The notes under the pieces were generated by a model. The model saw only the letters and a program-made list of their open reading frames with translations. It had not been told where the DNA came from and did no database searches. A program made the position numbers and the translations under genes. From CAZAYP01 sp964489425 [NCBI: uncultured Verrucomicrobiota bacterium] (GTDB lineage: Bacteria; Verrucomicrobiota; Kiritimatiellia; RZYC01), in contig CAZAYP010000002.1 of assembly GCA_964489425.1 (NCBI GenBank), positions 62,001 through 126,000 of the forward strand: a DNA stretch of 64,000 bases, read 5' to 3'. Each line of letters begins with the position of its first letter. Position 1 is the first letter of the stretch. This document shows positions 25,101 through 34,500 of the stretch, in pieces.

Positions 25101-27085
25101 CGCTCTGGACCGATTACGGCGAGCCGGGCACGTACTTCCACACCGTGTACAGCAACGACTTTGCCACCGCGCCGGACCGCGGCGACTTCGGCAAGTGGGA
25201 CGACGTGACCGAGTTGTACTACGGCAAGTATAGCGCCCTCGTGCGCCACAACCCGGACAACAACGGCGACTACCTGAACGAGGGCGACGTGTATGACTTC
25301 ACCGGCATGGGCACCAACACCATGGACCTGTGGAAATATATCGGCTACTACCCCGAATACTGGCTCCGGCAGACCGGCCACTGCGGCACCAACAGCAGCC
25401 CGGTGGACGGCGCATATGCCGCGCGCCTAGCCCGCGACAACCGCGGCCTGGACGGGTTGCGTTGCGACTTCGGCCAGGGCCTGCCGCCCCAGGCCTGGGA
25501 GTACATCATCAATCGCACGCGGAGCATCAAGTGGAACTTTGTGTTCATGGCCGAGACGCTTGATGGCGGCGTGCCGGGCTATCGATCCAACCGCCACTTT
25601 GACGTGCTCAACGAGAACCTCGTGTTCAAGTTCACCCAGGAGCACATCAGCAACTCGTGGGAGTTCCGGCAGGCGCTGGAAGACCGGCGCACCTCGTACA
25701 GCGGCGGCGCCATCCTGCTCAACCTGACCGGCCACGACGAGGTCATGCCGTACAACGACTGCTGGATGACCGCGTCGCGCTACGGCGCCGTGTCCATGGT
25801 GGATGGCATCCCCATGATTTTCTACGGCCAGGAACAGGGCATCCAGGCCTACGCGGGCAACGAGGGCTCCATCGCCAACACCGGGTTCAAGAAGTTCGAG
25901 CTGAACTTCGGCAAGTACATCCCGGACTTCAAACAGTGGAACCAGCTCACCGTCTGGCAGCAAACGCCGCCCAATAGCGTTGGGATGGCGCAGTGGTACG
26001 GCCGGGTCAACTGGGCGCGGCTCAACAGCGCCGCGTTGCAGAGCCCCAACCGCTACTTCTTGAGTCGCACGGCCGGCGGCGATAACGCGCGCATCCTGGC
26101 CGTGGCCAAGTATGAGAGCTACGGCGCGTCACCCACAAACAGCGACGTGGTGCTGGCGTTTGCCCTGATTCTGAACGACACGCATGACGACGCCAGCGAC
26201 ACCTACGACCTCCAGGGCGCCTGGGCTTCGCTGGGCATGAGCACGTCCAAGTATTACAACGCGCGCAACCTGGCCGCCAGCGACGCATCCGCGTACCTGT
26301 GGCCTTCCAACAGGCTCGGCGCGGAGATCTATAACAACGGCATCTGGGTCAACCTCACCTCGGACAAGAACGGGCACACCATCACCGACGACGGATCCCT
26401 GGTCCAGTACCTCAAGGTGGAGGAGTTTGATCCGCCCTCGGAATACAAGATTGTGGCCACGGCCGGCGCTAACGGCACCATCACGCCGTCGGGCGACGTG
26501 CTGGTGCCCGCCGGCGGCAGCACCAGTTTCGTGGTCCGGGCGGCCACGTTCTACCGCATCGCCGCCGTGGCGACCAACGGCAACGCGATCAGCGCGGTGT
26601 TCAACAATACGTCCACCAACTACACGTTTACGTGGACCAGCGTGAACGCCACCGGTGTCATCGCCGCCACCTTCACGGACCAACTGGCCTCCAGCAATAC
26701 GCCCGTAGCCTGGCTGGCCGGCTATTATCCCGGCGCCACGAACTACGATCAGTTGGCGCTGAGCGATACGGACAACGACTTGCTCGCGGCCTGGCAGGAG
26801 CGGATTGCCGGCACCGTGCCGACCAACCGCCTCTCCATGCTCGAGGCCACCGTGAACTACAACGCTGCGCCCGGCGTGCCCAACGTGGTGCGCTGGACCG
26901 GCTCGGACCAGGCGGGCCGCATGTACCGCGTGTACTGGGGCGGTGACCTGTTCCGCGGCGTGACCAACCTGGCGCAGGACAACATTACCAACGCCTACCC
27001 GGCCTTGAATGTCTACACCGATGCGGTCCGCGGCGCCACGGCCACGGGCATCTTCTACCGGATCGGCGTGCGGATTGCGAATTAG
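22133..27085 (+). CDS. Secreted multidomain GH13 alpha-amylase
   Basis: A 1650-residue extracellular enzyme. The ATG at 22133 has a strong SD (GGAGGAGG, 22118-22125) and a signal peptide ('MKKYISSISASGLLLW...VQA|ES'). The N-terminal domain (~25-120) resembles starch-binding/pullulanase-associated modules. Two ~140-residue repeats follow (~256 and ~396: 'WHxPxNxEPxGAYMRNP'), then a related third module (~540). The GH13 barrel carries the four motifs: 'DGVFNH' (Asp952), 'GLRCDFG' (nucleophile Asp1112), 'MAETLD' (acid/base Glu1141) and 'GHDE' (Asp1202), so it should be active on alpha-1,4/1,6-glucans. C-terminally there are an InlB-like repeat ('ATAGANGTITPSGD'), a DTDND-containing spacer and a YRI-type end domain of the kind common in this genome. 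It is monocistronic as far as can be seen. Confidence 0.9.
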   Translation: MKKYISSISASGLLLWLALAGAVQAESYRGDLNAWGTSWMAQDTAFGSLWKVTVTAAATTATSTYKFDQDGDWNPQWGMRTGYTTNAVANSSIGRTRASLDLGGDPGNHTNSVSAGKRYTFVMEGAPDWWDRRYVIMETDADPINILNVFDDSANRWTNSVTVNIQLSASKSAQETIWVRFSKDSWASSQLAPLAAGSGTNYAATISGTPAGTNVSYYVFTSTMPSNILPNSFDLCTLRGKTLGLGTNYSYSTAFGNCWHFPGNAEPSGAYMRNPTNPAADEAVFIYTGNYVPDGNQTGGTLYYRKSDVAAWTATNLSYDSLSGDNKYWKADIPAATYSAGDTVQYYLAVTYSDRCPTYLGTTNAGVGLVKYGYATNAQLRPFSFTYTAPVADLGNAWHMPDNYEPAGAYMRNPRTPYTNDDVYVYNGNQFQGGGNPGDQTGGTLYYRLRPAGGWQSTNLAFDLETGNNKYWKSMIPKGTFRATNEVDYYLKITYNDHDDTYLGTTNSGTSCQTYSLAADAQAHPFMFAYGGDPGTEAGFMWHASNRVSLGSGNVQVWVKIGYAQGSGSNRWVDNAVIYYTTNGTDPAITGKGVPGNASTFVQAMTFDHMEEDSFEDGDAMWWVGTATNLPQSDGSEIRYKIGSWNGSGTERFAEYNSVGGTPSAIFNFSLFVAGAANLMVNGKNADYTATKLFIDEIAGETQAVVVVYTPGVGGASNVQVYCNLNRRDQVNVDYTNQYIRADGYADGIKPPDGNLITPADTGAYYTAFAMTAGGGGTYYWTGRVTRCGAYRITARYQKDAPAATNWTWYSTGSIRDHAVVVSPRKIHELTMYELNTLTIKAAGDSEGGRSTFKDLLAGDQDSFTNFNLGYLNKIQANCLWFQPIHPNAETTRGNPGACVPGSPYATRDYFAVSKWYGDATTEDDALAEFTNFVAACDAYTGTVGTINIMLDGVFNHTAWDAEFGNAGVTFGFATNKDDKIGWFKPSWYSLWTDYGEPGTYFHTVYSNDFATAPDRGDFGKWDDVTELYYGKYSALVRHNPDNNGDYLNEGDVYDFTGMGTNTMDLWKYIGYYPEYWLRQTGHCGTNSSPVDGAYAARLARDNRGLDGLRCDFGQGLPPQAWEYIINRTRSIKWNFVFMAETLDGGVPGYRSNRHFDVLNENLVFKFTQEHISNSWEFRQALEDRRTSYSGGAILLNLTGHDEVMPYNDCWMTASRYGAVSMVDGIPMIFYGQEQGIQAYAGNEGSIANTGFKKFELNFGKYIPDFKQWNQLTVWQQTPPNSVGMAQWYGRVNWARLNSAALQSPNRYFLSRTAGGDNARILAVAKYESYGASPTNSDVVLAFALILNDTHDDASDTYDLQGAWASLGMSTSKYYNARNLAASDASAYLWPSNRLGAEIYNNGIWVNLTSDKNGHTITDDGSLVQYLKVEEFDPPSEYKIVATAGANGTITPSGDVLVPAGGSTSFVVRAATFYRIAAVATNGNAISAVFNNTSTNYTFTWTSVNATGVIAATFTDQLASSNTPVAWLAGYYPGATNYDQLALSDTDNDLLAAWQERIAGTVPTNRLSMLEATVNYNAAPGVPNVVRWTGSDQAGRMYRVYWGGDLFRGVTNLAQDNITNAYPALNVYTDAVRGATATGIFYRIGVRIAN

Positions 27086-27234
27086 CCGGACCTGGAACTT
27101 CGTCATGAAGCGCCAATGCGGCACCGGGTGGCGCATGAGGACCCATGCCCTTGGTCCCCCGACATGGTGCGTGGTGGGTTGGGGCCGTATATATTGATTT
27201 GCAGAATAAATGTCCGAATTTCCAGAACCAGATT

Positions 27235-27339
27235 CTCTCGCAGGGTCGCTGAGCCGCAGAGATCCAGATCCTGCCCTGCGTCTCCGCGGGAAGATATTCC
27301 GGTCCCGATTCCTGCATGGTGGGCTGGACTACCGCTGAA
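27235..27339. repeat. Periodic palindrome plus 49-bp linker (composite repeat, copy A)
   Basis: 27235-27290 is an imperfect inverted repeat built of ~9-bp units of the CGCAGAG/CGCTGAG kind. It is followed by a linker containing GGTCCCGATTCCTGCATGGT that is almost identical to 46371-46419, where it likewise follows a periodic palindrome. The linker is interrupted at its end by the MITE at 27340. Between the amylase stop and 27235 nothing else is recognisable. Confidence 0.7.
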
Positions 27340-27549
27340 CCTAAATGCAGCATTTGAATTAACTACGAAACACGCGAATAACGCGAAACTCGTTGCCGCA
27401 GAAAGAAGAGCGGACACAAGTTGAGAATAACATCGTTCACCTGTTGGGTGAAGGAAGAATTCGATCCATTGCCGTACATATTTAGCAGAGAGTCAAAGGG
27501 ATGCATTCGCGTGATTCGCGTGTTTCGTAGTTCATCTGCTCTTTCTAGG
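27340..27549 (-). mobile_element. MITE, family 2, copy A (210 bp) with 5-bp target duplication
   Basis: The ends are CCTAAATGC... and ...CTTTCTAGG. The body contains long inverted arms beginning AACTACGAAACACGCGAAT, at 27361 and ending at 27532. The flanks are CTGAA on both sides (27335-27339 and 27550-27554), a target duplication. The same flanking sequence without the insert exists at 46411-46425 (CCGCTGAAGATCTGAAG), i.e. an apparent empty site. The body matches copy C (52210-52421) in inverse orientation over ~170 bp with about 90% identity by eye. Confidence 0.85.
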
Positions 27550-27954
27550 CTGAAGGTCTGAAGCCAGATGGGGCGAACGGTCCCCGTGAGCCGTCCGGTC
27601 TTTCCGGACAATTATTATGAAAAACCCTACAACAGGCAGATTTCAATCGGGAACTCAGGAAAGCCGGAACGGAGCCTGCATGTCTTTGAAAACCAGCAGG
27701 GATCGGCCGTCTTTTCCAAGATTCTTGCGTTCCAGATTCGTCAACGCTGCCTTTCATCAAGAACGACTGTTACCCCTTGCCATTGCGGGTGTTGACAGGG
27801 GAGATGAAATGACCCTGCGAAAAGCCGTATCCAGCTTGCACGCACGGTGGCATCGGACGCGCGATGCCCATTTTCCCGTGCTTTATTTATTGCGGTGGCG
27901 GTAGCTTGTGGCTATACATGCCAAGGAGAAGCGCCTGTGGATAAGGAGGAGAAT
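27550..27954 (+). other. Intergenic region before the small exported protein; no gene recognised
   Basis: Apart from a CTGAAG...CCAGATGGGG stretch that continues the composite repeat, this region has a segment (27604-27625, CGGACAATTATTATGAAAAA) resembling the right end of the inverted repeat at 46163-46184. An open frame at 27617-27904 (95 codons) has no recognisable motif, a highly basic composition and no good SD, so I do not call it a gene. AAGGAGGAG at 27943 is the SD of the next gene. Confidence 0.4.
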
Positions 27955-28323
27955 ATGGAAACCAAATTGACCGTGATCGTTGGACTGGTGGCGGCCGTGT
28001 TGGCTGGGTATGTCGTGGCGGCGGCTGAACCCAACGCTGAACCGGCCTTCAAGGGCATGGAACTCTATTCATGGAAACCCGTCGGTGAAGATTGGTACTT
28101 CAGCCTTCTCGTGGGCACGAACAGGGAAAAGTCGGAAGAAGAAATCAAGACGCCGGAAAACACCATCGTCGGCTGGGAAGCATTGAAGAAACGCCTTGAG
28201 CAACTCGCCGCGGGCGAACAAGTGTTTTGGCGGAATCTGGCGCAGGAAGCCGTGCCGGAGGCCCGGGTCCAGGAATTGAAGTCGTTTTGTGCCGGGATCA
28301 AGGTCAGCCTGGAACAGCTATGA
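27955..28323 (+). CDS. Small conserved exported protein of unknown function
   Basis: A 122-residue protein with a signal peptide ('MLTVIVGLVAAVLAGYVVAAA'-like hydrophobic core, residues ~4-24) and a compact mature part. The mature sequence has 'FKGMELYSWKP', 'WYFSLLVGTNREKSEEEI', a central 'GWEALKKRLEQLAAGEQVFW' helix and a C-terminal amphipathic helix. I have the impression of a small widespread periplasmic family with the pattern 'KGxELYSW...LLxGTNRxKxxxEI', but I know no function for it. A very good SD (AAGGAGGAG) sits 6 bp before the ATG, supporting it as a real gene. It is a single gene flanked by repeat-rich DNA. Confidence 0.75.
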   Translation: METKLTVIVGLVAAVLAGYVVAAAEPNAEPAFKGMELYSWKPVGEDWYFSLLVGTNREKSEEEIKTPENTIVGWEALKKRLEQLAAGEQVFWRNLAQEAVPEARVQELKSFCAGIKVSLEQL

Positions 28324-28354
28324 GCACGGTAAAGAGCGGCCTTTATAGCCGGCA

Positions 28355-28450
28355 GGCGGCGTCGACGGAGCGCCGCTCTCCACCTGAGAATAATGATCGC
28401 GCCGATGGAGGGCGCCGCTCCGTCGGCGCCGATAACGGACCATCATTCTG
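28355..28450. repeat. Inverted repeat, family 3, copy 1
   Basis: A ~96-bp palindrome whose arms contain CGACGGAGCGCCGCTCTCCA and TGGAGGGCGCCGCTCCGTCG, separated by a spacer CCTGAGAATAATGATCGCGC, and ending AACGGACCATCATTCTG. It lies 31 bp after the stop of the small exported protein and can form a strong hairpin on either strand, so it may serve as a terminator between that gene and the convergent giant gene. Copy 2 is at 46085-46177. The rest of 28324-28582 holds only a CAGGATGTTCAGGATG-type fragment (28545-28560). Confidence 0.75.
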
Positions 28451-28582
28451 CAACTCCCAATAAGCCGTTCTGACAACTGAACCCATGGTGGTTCCTGCTG
28501 GTCTTCCTCGATGCGGACAGATCCATTCAACATGGATAGCCAGGATGTTCAGGATGCTTCGACTGCATTAGGTTCAACTGCG

Positions 28583-31500
28583 CTATTCCGTTTGAATCCG
28601 GTAAAATCCGCGCGGGGCGGCCGGATCCATGACGTGGAAGATGTTCAGCGGCGGAGTGGCGGGCAGGTCGCCGGCCAGGGGCGCGAAGGCTTGTCGCAGG
28701 TCGGGCGTGTGCAGGATCCGGTACCATTCGTTGCTGCGGCTGAGCCAGCGGATGACCAATGTTCCATCCGCCCAGACGCATTGGGCAACGTACAGCGCCT
28801 GCGCCTGGGCGGGGTAGGGGCCGTACGGTTCCGAGGTTCCATCCGTGAGCAGGGCAACCACCCGGTATTGATACACGGTGTTCACGCCGGCATCCATGTC
28901 CTCCACGCAGTAGCTTGCGCCAACGCCCCCCTGGGACAAGCCATCGGCGGGGATCGGGCCGGCGGAGACCGCGATCCATACCCCGCGATCCGGATCCCAA
29001 CGATAGAGGTAGAACCCCGCCAGGTCCTGTTCCGCGCCGGTTTGCCAGCACACTTGGATGCGGCCGTTTTCCTCGTGCAGCGCGAACCCGTGGATGGCCA
29101 TGGCCGTGGGCTGTGAGTAATAGGCGAACGCGTTCGTTTTTATCGTGATGCCAAAGCTGGTCGAACAGACCCGCACATCGCCCGTGGTCGCGCCCGGCGC
29201 CATGCCGGTCCGGACCACCACCTGCGTGGAGTCCTGGCTGACGATCTCCGTTGCGGCCACGTTGCACAAGATCACGTCCGTGATGTCCCCGCCGTTGCCC
29301 AAGTCCTGGCCGCCGATCACCACCGTGATGCCGCCCGTGATGCTGACCAGGTCCGGCTCGACGGTGGCAATGGAGCCCGTGGGATTGTACGTGTACGCCG
29401 CGTTCAGCCGGCACTCGCCGAGACTGGCGGACTGGATGCGGATGTCCACCGCGCCGGTGACCGTGGCCGCGGGCATGATCCACTGCACCCACGCCGCGGC
29501 CTGCGTGACCGCCACCACGGCCTGCGCCCCAATCCAGAGGTTGGTGATGTCGTTGCCGTTGCCCAGCGCGCCGTTGTTGACCGTGACCTGGTTGCCGCCT
29601 GCGTACGGGCCGTTCTGGTCGCTGATCTCGTACACCTTGACGAGGTTGGTCACGCCGGGCGCGGCGTTCCAGTTGGTGTCGCCGGACTGCTGCGCGGCCA
29701 CGCGCACGTCGCCGGCGCCGGTGAACGAGAGGTTGGTATAGTCGCTGATCATGCCCGGACCGGCCGTCACCTCGAAGCTGACCGGCAACCCGGCATCCGT
29801 CGTGGCCGCCAGACCGAGCTCGGTGCTGGACAAGGGCGGATCGGGCTGGGTAAACCCCGAGATCGCCTGCTGGGCCCGGGCCACGTCGAGGAGGCCGGCG
29901 GCATGGCCGGAGTGGTTGGCATTGGCGACCGTGCCGGTTACCGCGTACGACCCGGCGTTGACCGGCGCTCCAGCGCCTCCGTCGTAGGTAAAGCTCACGC
30001 TCAGCCCCGCGGGCATGGTCGTGGCGCTGGCGGCGCGAGCGGTGCCATCGTACACCTGCTGCAACGAGCCCAGGTACACCGCCGCCGCGGCCGGGCTGAT
30101 CACCAGCTGGTCCACGGTCTGGCCGCTGTAGTTGGCTTCCACCACCAGCCCGGTCACCGTGTACGACCCGGCGTTGGTCGGCGCGGAGGCCTGGCCGTTA
30201 TAGGTCAGCGCCACGGTCAGCCCGACCGGGTCGGTGACGGCGCTGGCGTTCCTGGCTGTGCCGTCGTAGGTCTGCAGCAGGTCGCCCAGGCTCACTGTCG
30301 CGGCTTGCCGGCTTACCTGCAGTGCCGCCACAGCCTGGCCGGCGTAGTTCACCTCGGTCACCATGGCCGTGACGGCATAGGTCCCAGCATTGGTCGGCGG
30401 CCATCCGAGCCCGTTGTAAGTCACCACCACGGTCAGGCCGGTCGGTGTGGTGCCCACGGTGACGGCGCGGGCGGTGCCGTCATACGCCTGGTCCAACCCG
30501 CTCAAGGTCACTGCGGCCACGGCTTGCGTAATCTGCAACCCGATGGTCACGTCCCATGGGCTGTTGGTGGCCTCGGCCGACCATACGGTGACCGTGCCCG
30601 CGTAACTGCCGGCGTCCAACCCGGCCACGCTTACTGTTCCGGATATGGTCATGCCGGCGTTCCCCGCCAGCCATCCCGCCGCCGGCGCCACGCCCAGCCA
30701 CGCGCCCGCGCCCTGGCGCGCGATGTTGGTGAACTGCAGCGCCGCCCCTCCCGCATTGGTCAGCACGAAGGCGGCCGCCGGCGGGTCGCTGCCATAGGCT
30801 GTCACGTAGTCCAGGCGGCCGGTGCTTGTTCCCAACGCCGCTGGTTCCACACCTTCGCCTTGCACGTTGATGAGGTAGGGTGCGTTGGTGGTCCCGTTGT
30901 GTACGATGTCCACCAGCGCCGTGTACGTTCCCAGACCCGGCGGCCGGAACACGAGCGCGAAGTTCGTGGCTGCGCCCGGCGGCAGCTCGTCCTGGAAGCA
31001 AAGGAACTCGAATGCGCCGGCGCCGGTTCCGTTGGTCAAGGCGCCGCTCACCACCAGGTTGGTGGTGCCGTTGTTGCCGAACGTGAACCAGTTGGTTCGC
31101 GCCCGGGCTACGCCCACCCCGCCGAAGTCCGTGCCGGAAGCTGCGGCGGCCGGCGCGGCATTGGCCAGCAGCACGCCGTTGGTCCCGCGGATCCAGATCA
31201 CCACGTTGTGCACGAAAAACCGGTTGGTCTTGGCCGGCGCCGCCTCCCGGTTGGCGTCCCCGGCTTGGCTCGCCACCACGCTCACAAACCCCGTGCTGCT
31301 GAAGGTCAGGTTGGTCAGGTCGGCGATGGCGCCCGGCCCCTCCACCACCGCAAAATCCACCGGCAGGCCCGACGCGGCGCTGGCGCCCAGCGCCACCAGG
31401 TTGGTCAGGTACTGGTCCGGGATGGCTGGGAACGCGATGGCCTGCGCCGCCGGGGTGACCACCATGTTGGTGACGCTTTCGCCGGCGTACAGCGCATCGA

Positions 31501-34500
31501 CCACTGTGCCGGTCACGGCGTAGGTGCCGGCGTTGGTCGGGGCCCAGGCCAGGCTGTCGTAGGTGAAGCTGACAGACAACCCCGCGGGCATGGTGGTGGC
31601 GATCGCACTGCGCGCCGTGCCGTCGTAGACTTGGTTTAATCCGCCGCTGAAATATACGGTCGCGTCCGCCTTGGTCACGCTAATGGTGTTGGTAATATCC
31701 GGCGCGGCGTCCCAGTTGGCGTTGCCGGGCTGGCTGGCTTTCAGGCTCACCGTGCCCGCGCCGGTGAAGAGAAGGTTGGTGCCGGCGCTGAGGCTGGCGG
31801 GGCCGGCGTGGACCGCGAAACTCACGGCCAGGCCCGATCCGGCGCTGGCGGCCAGGCCCAGGCGGTTGGTGGCCACCTGGGCGCCGGGAGAGGGGAACGT
31901 GATGGTCTGTGCGGCTTGCGCCACGGCCAGGGTCCCGGTCATTGCTCCGGCGTACACGGCGTCCACCACGGTGCCCGTGACCGCGTAATTGCCGGCGCCC
32001 ACGGGCGCTGAACCGCCGCCGTTGTAGGTGATGCTCACGGTCAGGCCGGCGGGCATGGTGGTGGCGGTGACGTTGCGGGCCGTCCCATCGTATGTCTGCG
32101 CCAGGCCCTGCAAGAAAACCTCGGCCGCGGCCTTGGCCACCACCAGGATGCCGGTGCTGCCGCCCGCGTACAGGTCTTCGATGATGGTCGCGGCCACCGC
32201 GTAGGAACCCGGGTTGGTTGGCGGCCATTCCAGGTCATCGTAGGTCAGGCTGACGGTCAACCCGGCGGGCATGGTGGTGGCGGTGACGGCGCGGGCGGTG
32301 CCGTCGTACACTTGGTTCAAATCCTCGAAATAAACCGCTGCGTCCGCCTTGGTCACGTTGAACGTGTTGGTGACCTCAGGCGCGGTTTCCCAGTTGCCGT
32401 CGCCAGCCTGGCCTGCGACCAAGGTCACCATGCCTGTGCCGGTAAACGTCAGGTTGGTGGCATCGGCCAGGAACCCCGGGCCCGCAGTCACGGAAAACGC
32501 CACTTCGAGGCCGCTGGTTGCGCTGGCGGCCAATCCCAGTTGGTTGGTGGCAAGTTGCGCGCCGGGGGAGGGGAAATCGATCGCCTGCGGCGCTTTGGCC
32601 ACGGCCAACGTGCCGTTGGTCCATCCTTCGTACAAGGCTTCGACCACCAGGCCGGTGACGGCATACACCCCGGCATTGGTTGGCGGCCATTCCAGGTCAT
32701 CGTAGGTAAGGCTGACGGTCAACCCGGCGGGCATGGTGGTGGCGGTCGCGGCGCGAGCGGCGCCGTTGTACATCTGGGCCAGGTTCGCCAGGTAGACCGC
32801 GGCGCGGGCGCGGGAAACCGTGAACGTGTGGCAGACATCCGCGGCTGGGTTCCAGTTGGAGGTGCCGGCCTGGCTGGCCGCCACTTCGACCTGGCCCGCG
32901 CCGGAAAACGAGAGGTTGGTTCCATCCGTGATGGAAGCCGGCCCGTCATCCACCACGAAGCTCACTGCCAGGCCGGACGATGCCTGCGCCGCCAAGCGCA
33001 AGAGGTTGGTCGCGGATTGCGGGCCAGGGATGGAAAAGTTGGTGATGGCTTGATCCGCCCGGGCAAGGTCCAGGATGCCTAAGGCTTTGCCCGAATAATT
33101 GGCATCGGCAACCGTGCCGGTGACCGCGTAGGCGCCGGCGTTGACCGGTGCGCTGGCGCTGCCATTGTAAGTGAAACTCACGGTCAAGCCGGCGGGCATG
33201 GTGGTGGCGGTCGCGGCGCGGGCGGTGCCGTCGTACACCTGCTGCAACGACTCCAGGTACACCGCCGCATCGGCCGGGCTGATGACCAGCGTGTCCACGG
33301 CCACCCCGCTGTAGTTGACCTCCACCACCGTCCCGGTCACAACGTACGACCCGGCATTGGTTGGCGTGGCCGCGTGCCCGTTGTAGGTCAGCGCCACGGT
33401 CAGCCCGGCGGGGTCGGTGACGGCGCTGGCGCTCTTGGCTGAGCCGTCGTAGGTCTGCAGCAGATCTCCCAGGTTAACCTCCGCCGTCTGCTGGCGTACC
33501 AGGAGCGTATCCACGGCCTGGCCGGCGTAGTTCACCTCGGTCACCATCGCGGTGACGGCATAGGGTCCGGCATTGGTGGGCGCCCATCCGAGGCCGTTGT
33601 AAGTCACCACCACGGTCAGGCCGGTAGGCGTGGTGCCCACGGTGATGGCGCGGGCGGTGCCGTCGTAGGCCTGGTCCAGCGCGCCCAGCGTCACCGCGGC
33701 CACGGCCTGCGTCACCTGCAATCCCACGGTTATGTCCAGCGGGCTGTTGGTGGCCTCGGCCGACCACACGGTTACCGTGCCTGCGTAGCTGCCGGCGTCC
33801 AGGCCTGCCGCGGAAACCTGGCCGGTCACGGTCGTGGCCGTGTTCCCCGCCAGCCATCCCGCCGCCGGCGCCACGCTCAGCCACGTGCCCGCGCCCTGGC
33901 GCACGATGTTGGTGAACTGCAGCGCCGCTGCGCCCAGGTTGGTCAGCACCAAGGCCGCCGCTGGCGGAGCCACCCCGTAGGCGGTCGCGTAGTCCAGGCG
34001 GGCGGTGCTTGTCCCCAACGCCGCGGGTTCCACGCCTGTGCCCTGCACGTTGATGAGATACGGCACGTTGGTTGTTCCATTATGCGCGATTTCCACCAGC
34101 GCCGTGCAGGGCCCAAGCCCTGACGGACGGAACGCCATGGCGAAGTTGGCGTAGGTGCCAGCCAACACGTTGTTGGTCAGGCCGACCATCTCGAATGATT
34201 CCGCTCCAGTTCCATTGGTGGTGCTGCCGCTCACCACCAAATTCGTTGTGCCATTGTTGCCCAACCGGAACCAGTTGGTTTGCGTGCGGCCGACGCCCAC
34301 GGCGCCGAAATCCGTGCCCGCGGCCAGGGCCGCCGGCGCCTCGTTGACCAGCAAGGCCCCGTTGGTGCCCCGGATCCAGATCACCACGTTGTGCACGAAA
34401 AACCGGTTGGTCATGGCCGGCGCCGCGTCCCAGTTGGCATCCCCGGCCTGGCTCGCCGCCACGCTCACAAACCCGGTGCTGCTGAAGGTCAGGTTGGTCA

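Noticed and set aside
22133-27085. Split of the amylase gene into two genes near the catalytic domain
   Set aside because: The frame is continuous with consistent codon use and no internal SD/ATG better than the one at 22133.
27617-27904. Possible 95-codon gene
   Set aside because: No SD, very basic and motif-free, in a repeat-derived region.
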